64,000 nt of DNA from Deroplatys truncata (GCA_030765065.1 CM060978.1:219933498-219997497), one strand, 5' to 3'. Shown: positions 13,066-24,116, numbered from the stretch's first letter. Notes: generated by a model not told the origin, from the letters alone. Made by a program: numbers and translations.

Positions 13066-14229
13066 TAGGGTCTTTCAGCAAGTGTGTCCTATCTTTGAAC
13101 TTAAATAAAACACGTTCTATAAATGATAGAGGTTTATTTTTTTTGGAACATAATTAATGTCATTACGTGTGGAAGAGAATATCAGTTAAGTGACCGCCGC
13201 GACTTCGTTGGGTTTCGCGTAGTGTTATTCATAAGATCATTTACTGTTTCTGGCTTGTTGAATAAACTCGAGATTTAACATAACCCCACAAGAACTAATC
13301 CAACGGGTTAAATCACAAGACCTCGGGGGCCAGTTAACTTCACCACCACCGGAAATGATAAAACCTCTGAACTTCTCGTTCAAAAGATCGATTGTTTCGA
13401 GAGCAGTATGACATGTGGCACCATCTTGCTGGAACCAAATGTTTCTGAGATCCATACCATCCAATTAGGCCAAAAATAGTCCCATATAAGAGCCTGCTAT
13501 CTTTCTACATTGACAGAGCTTCTCCATCTTTATCTTGGAAAAAATATGGACCAATGATTCCACCTAACCAAAATCCACATCGTTCTTGATGGTCGTTCTT
13601 AAATCTGCATTGGATTATGATTGCTCCAATAGCGGCAATTTTGTGTTGTTAACACAACCATCCATCCAAAAGTGGGCTTCGTCGCTGAAGATCCGGGTCA
13701 CCTTCCAATTGCTCCATAACCCAGCCAGCGAATACACGGCGCAACCTATGGTCGTTGGGCTTTAGTTCACATCATTTTTTAAGCGTGAAACTTCAAATCC
13801 AGATGCAGAATTCGCCAAGTTGTGTTCGGCGAAAGCCCCAATTCTTGAGCTCGACGAGCAATTGATTTGTTTCCGTTCTCGCGTACACTCTCACGAACGG
13901 CGCCTATGTTTTCGTGCTTACGTCGACTACGTAAGGCGTTCTTTGACCGCTGACAAAACCACTTCTTTCAAATTTATCGATCAAATGTCGAATCGTTCTC
14001 TCGCAGGGACAATTATGCACACTTCACGAAATACACGGAAGGCCTGGCAAACAGATGATCCATTTTGATAATAAATTTTCACAATTTCTACGCGTTGCTG
14101 AATACTGTAACGTTTCATGGCTATTTATGAATAACAACTTTAACCACATGAAAAAAATGACTGCTGTAACTCAATAACAACGGCAGCTATCACATGTTAA
14201 AGATAGGACACTCTTGTTGAAAGACCCTT
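13066..14229 (-). mobile_element. mariner-like element with DD41D spacing
   Basis: The termini are imperfect inverted repeats. The left end begins TAGGGTCTTTCAGCAAG and the right end, reverse-complemented, begins AAGGGTCTTTCAACAAG; both continue into GTGTCCTATCTTT. TA duplications flank it at 13064-13065 and 14230-14231, as expected for the IS630/Tc1/mariner superfamily. The element sits inside an old family H copy and is therefore younger than it. It contains one decayed transposase gene on the minus strand. Confidence 0.88.
13240..14120 (-). pseudogene. Broken DD41D transposase
   Basis: The start is MKRYSIQQRVEIVKIYYQN near 14117, a helix-turn-helix-type N-terminus. The first catalytic Asp (SDEAHFW) is at 13681-13683. 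The second (WFQQDGATCHTA) is at 13423-13425. The third (CDLTPLD) is recovered only after a one-base deletion, at 13298-13300. The 122 bases between the second and third Asp codons plus the lost base equal 41 codons, giving DD41D, the spacing of rosa-type elements. The third Asp is followed directly by a stop (13295-13297). Further stops and frameshifts interrupt the N-terminal half. The protein would have cut and pasted the element at TA sites; this copy cannot. Confidence 0.85.
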
Positions 14230-14765
14230 TATTTAAGTTCAGTTTCTTCAAAATTTGCAACACGAAGATTTTTCAAGAAAATCACCCCACCCCAAACTAC
14301 CCTTTCATGGAATATTTTTCAAAATTCTCTATTCTCTCAAAAATTGCATTAACGGATTTGATTAAAATACTATAAGTGTATTTTGAATATTTACATGTCA
14401 AACACATACATATCTTGAATTTTCTGGGAATAACCTATGAAATATACTTCATTTGGAAGGAATTTTGTATAAATTTGTATAACTGGTAACCATTAGATAT
14501 TGATAAAGAACATACTACAAAATGTAGCTCTCTTTAAAATACAAAGTTTATTTCAGGCAACTTTCGGTGGCATCAGTCATTTGCGTGACATTCACTATTA
14601 TTTGTGTGTATCTTTCCATACCTGCTTGGTTATTTTCTGAAGTGCTGTCACATTCAGTTGTTCCTCGCGAAAATATGGAAAGATAAGACCAGTATATAGC
14701 GACCCGATTTTAAACATTTTACTATCTCTTCCGTTTCCTCTATCCCTCTTATTCCTACAATGAAG

Positions 14766-15190
14766 TGTGCGCGCGTTTATCTTGAGTAACTACATAGACA
14801 GAAAAATACATTTTTGTAAGAATAGTACCTAGAGGCTATTTAAAAATAAAGCATAATGGGTCCAGAAAGTCGTGTGAATGTAGTATATCCGTCTTCTTAA
14901 TTCCCGTAATATGACTTAGTCCGTCCACTAACAGTTAATATGCTCATTTGGTAAGATAAGCTCTTCACTTATTGAAAATCGATTTAAGGGACACAAAGCA
15001 TGCATATTTGGTCCAGAAAGCTTTTCTCTATCTCGCATGGATATAGTACCATAAGTAGTCAAAATGATATTGCAGATTTATGCAGCTAGATGTGAAAAAT
15101 GGGGTTTCATTATTATTCGCGCAATACAAAATCAGAATTTCACCTGCGCAGCTGTATATTAAATAGCTTGTGCTGTTCTGCGAATAAAAA
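14766..15190. other. No recognisable feature
   Basis: AT-rich DNA between an old and a young family H copy, with no motif seen. Confidence 0.45.
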
Positions 15191-15956
15191 TCTGATGTGT
15201 TACACTCACATGACTTTCTTTACTCTTGTACAAACTATTTTTACAAACTCTTATTCTCCATCTATTTCATATTAATAGAGATAAAAATTTGCAGAACGAT
15301 CTTATGACTTGCAAACAGAAATAAATTTTACACTATGCGAACAGTTCTAAAAATATTTGTTTTTTTACTTGCAAGGGCAATATAGAAATATAGTTGCCTT
15401 TAAGCATAGACATATCTCTTAATAGCTGGTTGCTATGTGCAGTGCCATTCTCTTTGTCACAGATTAATACTCTTTGCATATCCAAGACAAAAAAAATAAC
15501 GAATTCTCATTTGAGAAAATAAGTATTGGAAAATTTAAGGGAATAACAAGCAATATCTCGAAAAGGGTTCACTGCACAAAAAACCGTATATGACATAAAT
15601 TGTGTATTTTAACGCGATCTACATTTTTTGTGTCGTAAAAGTTTGTCTATCTCTTATGGTTTACCAGTTATGCAAAAGTCGTTCACAATGAAGAATACTT
15701 TTGAAGACATTCCCAGAAAATTCAACATATACATTTTATCTGTCATGAAAATATCTTAAACATATGATATTTTAATCAAAATCGTTAGAGCCATTTTTGA
15801 GAAAATTAAAATTTTCAAAAATGTTCCTTGTAAAGTGTAATCTGGGGTGGGGGATTTTCTTGAAAACCTTCGTCTCGCATCTCTGGAAGATACTGAATCT
15901 AAATACCAAGTTTGGTGTTTATCCGACTGTTCGTTTCTGAGTTATGCTGTTCACAG

Positions 15957-15991
<35 letters not shown>

Positions 15992-16122
15992 GACATGTTT
16001 CCAAAAATGCTTTTTCTTGGATTCAGGGGGTCGCAAAACATGTATTTCCGGCGAAATCTCGGTATCGAATTTTTGGGTGGAATACAATACTTCCCCTACT
16101 TACTATACGTGGTAGAGAAAGT
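15191..16122 (-). mobile_element. Family H element, young, long variant
   Basis: Opens TCTGATGTGTTACACTCACA at 15191 after an A-run and closes GTGGTAGAGAAAGT at 16122. The microsatellite is a CA run at about 15959-15989. The 3' half is the long variant, carrying the AGTGCCATTCTCTTTG and AGATTAATACTCTTTGCATA blocks. These are shared with the copies at 22845, 36351, 46172 and 59436 but absent from the short variants. Confidence 0.9.
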
Positions 16123-16339
16123 AATAACAACCTAATTCTTTCTTAAAGCAATACCAAAAGTAAAAATTTTTATGATAACATACTTCAATGAATTTGAAGT
16201 ATAACGGTGAGTTTCAAGTTTCAAGGTGACTGAATGGTATGTTGCTGTTGTGTTGAGTGTTGGCCTCATGGCAGCGACGGTTGTACGGTATGGTTTCCAA
16301 AAACAAGACGGAACACCATGCTGCGTGAATACGTTTCAA

Positions 16340-16702
16340 TAAGTTTGCCAAAACCTCAGTATGAAGTTGGTGATCGAAAGAAGGGATCGAAACAATGTGG
16401 TCCGAAGTTTTATTTTTATTATAACCATCTCTGCACTGTTTGTTGGTGAAAAGAAAAGGTACCAAACTCTCCCAATTGAAATGGTGCAAAAGTGGTTCCT
16501 GGCAAGAAAGCTACCTGCAGAAGATCGAGATGACTAATTACCTGAGAATGGACGAACGTGCATAATATAAAGCATTACTACTTTTGGTGACTCCCGTAAT
16601 TGAACAACAGATGCAGGAATCTATATCTCCTCATGAAAGAATGAGTTGTACCTTAAGGTTTTTAGCTACTGGGAAATCATACAGAGATTTAAGATTTAAT
16701 TT
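16340..16702 (+). pseudogene. Harbinger (PIF) transposase N-terminal scrap
   Basis: From 16530 the plus strand reads MTNYLRMDERA, a stop, then LLLLVTPVIEQQ and ESISPHERMSCTLRFLATG. That is the conserved start of HARBI1-like DDE nucleases (a LRM element, then the SPxERLxxTLRFLATG block). Upstream, at about 16480-16528, KWFLARKLPAEDRDD fits the preceding linker. The DDE catalytic core is missing: the coding trace ends near 16702 and a family H copy starts at 16733. The in-frame stop makes this a dead remnant. Confidence 0.75.
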
Positions 16703-16732
16703 CTGTATTATCGTTTAGTAAGACTCATTATT

Positions 16733-17652
16733 ACTTTCTCTAATACGTATAGTAAGTAGGGGAAGTATTGTATTCCATCCAAACATTCGATACCGAGATT
16801 TCACCGGAAATATATGTTTTGAGGCCCCCTGAATCCAAAAAAGCATTTTTGGAAACATGTCCGTGTGTGTGTATGTGTGTGTGTGTGTTTGTCGTCTGTG
16901 TGTCTGTCTGTGAACAGCATAAATCAAAAACGAACGGTCGGATAAACAGCAAACTTGGTATATAGGTTCAGTATCTTCCAGAGATGCGACACGAAGGTTA
17001 TCAAGAAAATCGCCCCACCCCAGATTACCCTTTATATGGAACATTTTTTTAAATTTTAATTTTCTCAAAAATGGCTCTAACGATTTTGAATAAAATATCA
17101 TAAGTTTAAGACATTTTTATGGCAAATGAATTGTATATCTCGAATTTTCTGGGAATGTCTCCAAAAGTATTCTGCATTGTGAACGACGTTTGCATAACTG
17201 GTAAACCATAAGAGATAGACAAAATTTTACTACACAAAAAATGTAGATCGTGTTAAAATACACAATTTGTCATATACATTTTTCTTGTTGAGTGAACCAT
17301 TTTCGAGATATTGCTTGTTATTCCCTTAAATTTTCCAATTCTTATACTTTTTTCGAGATATTGCTTGTTATTCCTTTAAATTTTCCAATACTTATAGTTT
17401 TTCTCAATTGAGAATTTGCTATTCATTTTTTTTGTCCTGGTAATGCAAAGACAATGGAATACTCCACATAGCAACCAGCTCTTAAAATATTTGACTATCG
17501 CTTAAAGCCTACAAATGCTCCTTTCATATACAAGAAAATTAACAATAAGATTAACATCTGGATATCTCCATTAACATGAAGCATATGGAGAATAAGCGTT
17601 TGTATAAATAGTTTGTACAATAGTAGAGAAAGTCATGTGAGTGTAACATATA
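16733..17652 (+). mobile_element. Family H element, young, with internal duplication
   Basis: Starts ACTTTCTCTAATACG at 16733. The GT/GTCT microsatellite is at about 16862-16912. The segment TTTTCGAGATATTGCTTGTT occurs twice in tandem (about 17290 and 17348), a private duplication. It ends with the inverted block AGTAGAGAAAGT near 17621 and an eroded hairpin before a T-run at 17653. Confidence 0.87.
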
Positions 17653-17689
17653 TTTTTTTTTATTCCGATCGGATTAAAAAAAATGTTTC

Positions 17690-18010
17690 TTAGAGTTTAT
17701 CTTCCAAAGACATGCCAATGATTTGTATAATTCGATAAACTTGGTGATAAATTGCTTAGAATGGGTGCGCATATCACACATATTGCATTAACTTTCTCTT
17801 GCGGCAAGGTTTGTGTGATGTCCACACGCGCATACTTAGTTTGCGCAAACCAAATCTTCACCACTGCAAAGTTTACGCAGCCCGCGCGTATTGGTTTGTG
17901 CGAGCTACCGCCTTACTGCCACTCACACGGGCTTACTTGCGCAAAACTGGTTTGTGCACGTAAGGCCACGGTAATGTCTTCTCGTGTGACCGGCACATGA
18001 AGAAGTGATA
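17690..18010. other. GC-richer block of TTTGCGCAAAC-type motifs
   Basis: Within about 200 bases there are several related motifs on both strands: TTTGCGCAAACC, GGTTTGTGCGAG, TTGCGCAAAACTGG and GGTTTGTGCACG. The composition differs from the flanks. Clustered short inverted motifs are typical of subterminal transposase-binding regions of DNA transposons, but I see no termini or coding sequence to assign a family. Confidence 0.35.
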
Positions 18011-18244
18011 ACACGGGTCCCAATCTTATCGAGCAGCCTAGCTCTTGTTATTGCTTAGGGATTAGAATGAGGTATTAATGCGTATAATATAACTGTATGC
18101 ATGTTATTTATAGGTTATACCAGGTAATATTTAGATCTTGATCAGAAAGAGCAAAAACAAGTACTTGTAGTGGAGTAGTTGAGAAATAATTAGTAGTAAA
18201 CCAATGGTCCTGCAGCACCAAATATAGCATAATACATTAATAAG

Positions 18245-19133
18245 ACTAGTCAGCATGATATCGGATGACTGAAAACAAATAAGTGATTCTGGCTCACTCC
18301 TTTATACTGATTTCATAACTGCTTTTAGTTTTTTTCTACTACGTACAGTTTTTTTGGCAATTTCACTTCAAAAATATAGAGATATAAAGATATTGCTTCT
18401 GCCACTACACATGCAATTGGGCTTGATGAAGCAATTTGGAAGGGCTCTGCCACAGGTTGGCCCTGCTTCAGGTACCTTTCCAAGAAATTTCCCTTCATTA
18501 CACAAGACAAATTAAAGGCTGAAATTTTTGTTGGTCCTCAAATAAAGAAATTGATGAAGGATGAAGATTTTGAGAAGACCATGAATGAGAGAGAAATAGA
18601 AGCATGGACCGACTGCCTTTCGATCAGTTACTGAAAACTTCTAAAGCAATAACAAAGATACTAATTACAAGGCCATTGTCGAAACAATGTTAGAAAATTT
18701 CAAGAAGGTGGGTTGTAACATGAGTGTAAAGGTGCATTTTCTGCATTCACATATCGACTACTTTTCAGAAAATCTGGGACATTATAGTGAAGACCAGGGT
18801 GAACGTTTTCACCAACATATTAAGGAAATGGAGAGGAGGTACCAGGGGAGATGGAATGAAACTATGATGGCCGACTACTGTTGGATGTTGAGGAGGGACA
18901 GTCATCTTCAAGGATCTGCAAGGAAGTCAAAGAAGAGAAAGTTTTAAAAAAAGTAAATGAAACACTTTGGCTCCTTGTTTTGCTAAAATGTAGTCATGAA
19001 ATAAATCAGGGGAGTTCTTAAAATGTTTCTTGTATAAAAACTTACTTTGTGTGAAATGGTATTCGAATACTTTTCTACGCTCATTAGTAAAATTGTCAAA
19101 AGATTACTTATTTTGTGTAAAAACCTGAGGTGA
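18245..19133 (+). mobile_element. Orphan-protein repeat, copy A
   Basis: This unit is repeated in reverse orientation at 39284-40150, including non-coding flanks: GCATGATATCGGATGACTGA before the coding part and AGATTACTTATTTTGTGTAA after it. The shared non-coding borders show it is an interspersed repeat and not just a gene family. A pyrimidine-rich stretch ending in TTTTAG shortly before the coding part could be a 3' splice site. I see no terminal repeats or target duplication, so the ends are approximate. Confidence 0.65.
18352..18947 (+). pseudogene. Broken orphan protein (recurrent arthropod family), copy A
   Basis: In order, across several frames: YRDIKILL.PLHMQLGLMKQ, KKFPFITQDKLKAEIFVGPQ, TMNEREIEAW, then an 86-codon open stretch (18687-18947). 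That stretch contains HFLHSHIDYFSENLG, EDQGERFHQHIKEMERRYQG and MADYCWMLRRDSHLQ and ends in a basic tail (KSKKRKF). I recall this C-terminal region recurring in many arthropod proteins of unknown function, but I know no established family name and assign no activity. Frameshifts near 18465 and 18610 break it. The conserved GERFHQDI/MERRYQGRW block is what to search with. Confidence 0.7.
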
Positions 19134-19908
19134 AAGAAAGAAAACGGAGGTTATTTCTGGAATCAGCAGAAAAAACTTAATTCCAGAACACCTACTTTTA
19201 AGAAATGATCTGACAAAAAGTTTGAGAATGCAGACTAGTGTAATCAAACAAATGAATTGCCATCGCCTCTTTGGCTTATGTGACAATGGTTAACAACAAA
19301 ATAAATAAATAATTTAATAGTATGAGGTTTAATTTGAACTTTGCAGGACCACTTTTGTTGGGATTACCTGGAATGTATTATTTGGTTGTTTCAATTCTTT
19401 AAACTCTTGTGTCAGATGCAGTTTCGTTGCATTTTACAGCACAGGAACTAATAATTATGTTATATCGTAAGAAACAATCTGCAGAGGAATGTTTGGCACA
19501 TAAAACGCTTCCACGTTTGATTAAAATTTGCGAGTTGCTTAAATATGAATACCTGTGGGGGATAATTTATCTGGCATGATCAGTATTTGACGACTTTAGT
19601 TATGGAGAAATAAGTGCTAAAAGCAGTGCTGTGCTCTTGCACAGACTAGCGAATACAGCTTATGCAATATTTTGTTTATTAGTGAAATATTTCTAGAAAA
19701 GTAACCAGATACATATGATTTAATGAAGAACCAGTATGTATTTCAGAACATTTAACACGAGTGTGTTGCAGGTAGCAGAGGGGCTTGAGCTCTCAATCTT
19801 TTGTAGTTGACCGGTACAGTTCATAGCAGGTGACACATTTCTACTCTTTTGCATAACCAAGCATGAAGTTGTCGAAGAGTAAATTGTGTAAGAACTTCAA
19901 TGATCATA
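19134..19908. other. No recognisable feature
   Basis: AT-rich spacer with no repeat border or domain seen. Confidence 0.45.
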
Positions 19909-19910
19909 TA

Positions 19911-21145
19911 CACTACGTGATCAAAAGTATCCGGACACCTGGCTGAAAATGACATACAAGTTCGTGGCACCCTCTATCGGTGATGTTGGAAGTCAGTATG
20001 GTGTTGGCCCTTGATGACAGCGTTCACTCTCGCAGGCATACATTCAATCAGGTGCTGGAAGGTATCTTCGGGAATGGCAGCCCATTCTACACGGAGTGCA
20101 GAACTGAGGCGAGGTATCGATGTAGGTCGGTGAGGCCTGGCACGAAGTAGGCGTTCCAAAACATCCCAAAGGTTCTATAGGATTCAAGTCAGGACTCTGT
20201 GCAGGCCAGTCCATTACAGGAATGCCATTGTGGTGTAACCACTCCGCCACAGCCCGTGCAGTATGAACAGGTGCTCGATCGTTTTGAAAGATGCAATCGC
20301 CATCCCCGAATTTCTCTTCAACGGTGGGAAACAAGAAGGTGCTTAAAATATAAATGTAGTTCTGCGCTGTGATCGTGCCACGCAAACCAACAAGGGGTGC
20401 AAGACACCTCCTGGAAAATCACGGCCACACCATAACACCACCATCTTCGAATTTCACTGTTGGTACTACACACGCTAGCAGATGACGTTCACCGGGCATT
20501 CGCCATACCCACACCCTGCCATCGGATCGTCACATTGTGTACCGTGATTCGTCACTCCACACAACGGTTTGCCACTGTTCAATCGTGTAATGTTGACGCT
20601 CCTTACACCAAGCGAGGCGTCGTTTGGCATTTTCCTGCGTGATGTGTGACTTAAGGGCAGCCGCTCGACCATGGAATCCAAGGTTTATCACCTCACGCCT
20701 AACTGTCATAGTACTTGTAGTGGACCCTGATGCTGTTTGGAACTCCTGTGTGATGTTCTGGATAGATGTCTGCCTATTACTCTTTACGAACTTCTTCAAA
20801 TGTCGACGGTCTCTGTCAGCCAACAGACGAGGTCGGCCTGTACGCTTTTGCGCTGTACATGTCCCTTCACGTTTCCACTTCACTATCACATCAGAAACAG
20901 TGGTCCTCGTGATGTTTAGGAGTGTGGAAATCTCGCGTACAGACTTCTGACACAAGTAACACCCAATCACCTGACCACGTTCGAAGTCCATGAGGTCCAC
21001 GGAGCGTCCTATTCTGCTGTTTCACGATGTCTAATGACTACTGAGGTGGCAGATAATGAGTACCAGGCATTAGGTGGCAGCACAATGGACCTAAGATGAA
21101 AAACATATGTTTGTAGGGTGTCCGGAAACTTTTGATCACATAGAG
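19911..21145 (-). mobile_element. Tc1-like transposon, copy 1
   Basis: It is bounded by inverted repeats. The left end is CACTACGTGATCAAAAGTAT; the right end, reverse-complemented, is CTCTATGTGATCAAAAGTTT; both continue CCGGACACC. TA dinucleotides flank it at 19909-19910 and 21146-21147. The length (1235 bp) and the single minus-strand transposase fit the Tc1 family. A second copy lies at 34029-35268 in the opposite orientation. Confidence 0.95.
19974..21000 (-). pseudogene. Tc1-type DD34E transposase, broken
   Basis: The start MDLMDFERGQVIGCYLCQKS at 21000 opens a paired helix-turn-helix DNA-binding region, followed by a GRPR hook (KRTGRPRLL). The catalytic triad is visible: Asp in WSDESRY, Asp in QNDRAPVHTA and Glu in SPDLNPIE (codon 20173-20175), with 34 residues between the last two. 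Damage: an in-frame TGA at 20530-20532 where copy 2 has Trp, another TGA at 20419-20421, and a 2-base deletion just after the catalytic Glu that shifts the C-terminal tail (RLRARPHRP region). The catalytic residues are preserved but the frame is not, so the protein is inactive. Confidence 0.93.
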
Positions 21146-21147
21146 TA

Positions 21148-22844
21148 AGTGACCTTTAACAAATGTGCATTTCTTCCTTAGTGTAAAGTATAATATATAG
21201 AGAACTGAATGCAAAGACTGTAGAATGAGTGTAGTGGCTTTGATTGACCTCCTTAACTATGCGTAAAGGCTTGAAAGTATGGTAAATTTCCAGCAAATGG
21301 TGCGAAATTTCGCTTAAGATAAGTACGGTTGTCAGGTATGATGGTTGATGCTTAGCCAGATGTGCCTCCTAACTAATTTATGGTAGGTATTTACATCTTT
21401 TTTGATGTACACTGATAAAATGCAGAAAGCAATCATACGGTACAAAACATTTTTATCTGAAGTACTTGCCTGGAATAGTAATACATTCTCTAGTATTTTC
21501 CAGTTTACGATCTTAGCATATTGTATATATTTACATCAACAAGCCTCTAGGATTGATCGCTGCAAGCGTAACTGCATCGCATTTCCCTTTCGGTTATTAT
21601 GGCCCTAATCAACCCTAATGTTCTTGGAAATAAGTATAAATCACAAACTGCGGTTTTTAAATGTTACAATTTGAAATGCTAAGGAAAAGCTAGGATGAAA
21701 CTAATAAGCAGTTCCGAAGAGTAATAAGGCGAAAATAAAATGTTGTACGTTGTCACTAAGTTTTAGGAATTTAGAGAAAATGTATTCTTTCAAGACAGCG
21801 GTGGACACATTCACATAAAGTTCTCCTTAAACATGGAGGGAGAGCAGTTTGTCAGTTAATTGCAAATTCATTCCCATAGATAAAAGTGTGTTAACCCTGA
21901 AACATTTTGGGTAATAAGTGTCGTATAGATTCCGCATTTTCTAATTTTCATTTTCTCTTTACAAAATTTGAGATGAGTATTTCTTTAGGTAGAGATATTT
22001 ATACAAATATTCTGACAGAAATAACATTTTAAAACCTATAACACTTGGTATATATTTTGCGATATGCTCGATAGTAATGTATTAGATTTTTTTGAAGAGT
22101 TTTAGGTTTCTGTTTTACGATCGCTAGGGTTTTATCCTAATGTTTTTATCTGGTTATTACATTTGCATTTTACACAAGTATTAGTATGATCTAGTACATC
22201 TCGGCATGCTACTTCTCCGAGCTATAAATTCTTTGCGAAGGGTAGCGTTTACAACCAGCGACGAAAGTTTGGGGCCTTCGTTATCATCAGGCATAGGAAT
22301 TTTCAAGGATTAAAGCCAGAACAAAAGGAAATTAGGTTGAACTGTTACCGGGCACTTTCAGATCGGGTGAAATTAAAACTGGTTTGGGAATGCGTTATGC
22401 CCTGATTGTCCTATAATGTCGCAAGTGGCTTGAAATGCGGTTGGTGCCAAGACATCATGGCATCTATGAAAATGAAAAAGCTATTCAGCTGCTTAAAAGC
22501 TACTGAGATACTTATGTTGGCCCTAAACTCGTGGTGGGAATCAGTACACATACTCCCAAAACCTCGGTAAAAGAATGGATTAAACAAAACACCAGTTTAG
22601 ATGGCAAGCCTATCCTGGTCATAGAGAAGTCAGATGGCCTTAGGTCCACATAAAACTCTTTCCTCATCTCCGACATTCTCCTCTTAGAGTATCCCCCACA
22701 GCGCTGAAAGTATTATGTTATAAGTCCAACAGATATCACTCTTTCATACGCTTGCTCTAACGTAATGCTGGCAACATATGAATAACTAATGCCGCCAAAG
22801 CCGGTAAGATACTTAGCCTCAAAGCGTAGCCGATGGCTAGTTTT
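21148..22844. other. No firm feature; possible coding scrap at 22340-22660
   Basis: Mostly AT-rich. Around 22518-22640 the plus strand reads VGISTHTPKTSVKEWIK and KPILVIEKSDGLRST without a stop. That could be a scrap of a retroelement or host protein, but I do not recognise it. No other structure is visible. Confidence 0.35.
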
Positions 22845-23757
22845 ACTTTCTCTACTACGTATAGTAAGTAGGGGAAGTATTGCATTCCACCCAAAAATTC
22901 GATACCGAGATTTCACCGGAAATATATGTTTTGAGACCACCTGAATCCAAAAAAAGCATTTTTGGAAACATGTCCGTGTGTCTTGTGTGTGTGTGTGTGT
23001 GTGTGTCTGTGAACAGCATAACTCAGAAACGAACAATCGGATAAACACCAAACTTGGTATTTAGGCTTAGTATCTTCCAAGGATGCAACACGAGGTTTTC
23101 AAGAAAATCCCCCCACCCCAGATTACCCTTTACATGGAAGATTTTTTGAAAATTTTAATTTTCTCAAAAATGGCTCCAACGATTTTAATTAAAATATCAT
23201 ATGTTTAATATATTTTTATGACAAATAAAATGTATATCTTGAATTTTCTGGGAATGTCTCCAAAAGTATTCGTCATTGTGAACGACTTTTGCATAACTGG
23301 CAAACCATAAGAGATAGACAAAATTTTACTACACAAAAAATGTACATCGCGTTAAAATACACAATTTATGTCATATACATTTGTTTTGTTGAGTGAACCA
23401 TTTTCGAGATGTTGCTTGTTATTCCCTTAAATTTTCCAATACTTACACTTATTCTCAAATAGGAATTCGTTATTCATTTTTTTTTGTCTTGGATATGCAA
23501 AGAGTATTAATCTGTGGCAAAGGGAATGGTGCTGCACCTAGCAATCAGCTATTAAGAGATATGTGCCTGCTTAAAGGCTACTGTATTTCTATATTGCCCT
23601 TGTAAATATATATTCCACTTACATCTACAAGAAAATTAGCAATAAGATAGAGTCTGCAAATGTTTATCTCAATTAACATGAAGTAGATGGAGAATAAGCA
23701 TTTGTAAAAATAGTTTGTGCAAGAGTAGAGAAAGTCATGTGAGTGTAACACATCAGA
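22845..23757 (+). mobile_element. Family H element, young, complete (reference copy)
   Basis: The best-preserved long-variant copy. It starts ACTTTCTCTACT at 22845, followed by the small inverted repeat CTACTACGTATAGTAAGTAG. The GT microsatellite is at 22975-23007, then CGGATAAACACCAAACTTGG. A mid hairpin CTACACAAAAAATGTA lies near 23328. It ends with the inverted terminal block AGTAGAGAAAGT at 23724-23735, a hairpin (stem ATGTG/CACAT, 7-base loop) and CATCAGA. TTTT precedes it and TTTTTTT follows it. The repeat has no coding capacity. Confidence 0.95.
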
Positions 23758-23889
23758 TTTTTTTAGAAGGAGAGTAGTGTATCAAGTTGCGGCCTACAGC
23801 GACGACAGGGCGTTGCCGAGGGATCTGCGCGTCTAAAACTCGAATGATTCACTCCTTTTGATTTTATAAGCATTTTCAACGGGGATACT

Positions 23890-24116
23890 CTAAGAGGAGA
23901 TTGGCCCTCATCTCTCCTGAGATTGCCAAGCAAAGGAACAAGGAAAGTAGTTGCATTAATTTTGAATATGCTCACTTCAGGAAACATCTACGTAAAGTAG
24001 GACTCTACAAGGATGTACTCATTTGTAGAATGTGCAAAGAGAATGGGGATACTGCCTCGCAGTTCTCTTTGACTGCTGATTCCTGGCAAGAAAGAGATTT
24101 ACTCTATCTATAACCA
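23890..24116 (+). pseudogene. LINE ORF2 C-terminal fragment
   Basis: The plus strand encodes HFRKHLRKVGLYKDVLICRM, then CKENGDTASQ. This matches the C-terminal region of I/Jockey/R1-type LINE polyproteins, where GHxxLRKHLxxxGL is followed by a CxxC...H...C zinc-binding motif. Here the Cys pair CRMC is kept but the His position is Gln (TASQ) and the last Cys is lost. The reverse transcriptase and RNase H are absent. Confidence 0.65.

Larger units (their letters stand above)
12849..14765 (+). mobile_element. Family H element, old, split by a mariner element
   Basis: A diverged family H copy starts near TTCCTTTCTGTACC. It keeps the AAGTAGGGAAGTAT block, a GTGTGTATGTGTGTGTG microsatellite near 12995-13012 and the CGGATAAATACCAAAG segment up to 13065. 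After a 1164-bp mariner insertion it resumes at 14230 with the TTTAAGTTCAG block. It continues through the conserved ATAACTGGTAACCAT region to about 14765, where the 3' hairpin is no longer recognisable. Confidence 0.7.

Noticed and set aside
13820-14068. Plus-strand gene inside the DD41D element
   Set aside because: It is the antisense shadow of the transposase N-terminal half.
20624-20950. 108-residue plus-strand protein
   Set aside because: Antisense to the Tc1 transposase; the same shadow appears in copy 2 at 34256-34438.
22845-23757. Classical Helitron
   Set aside because: The reverse strand starts with TC, but neither strand ends in CTRR. The inverted block near the 3' end and T-run flanks fit the Helentron type better.
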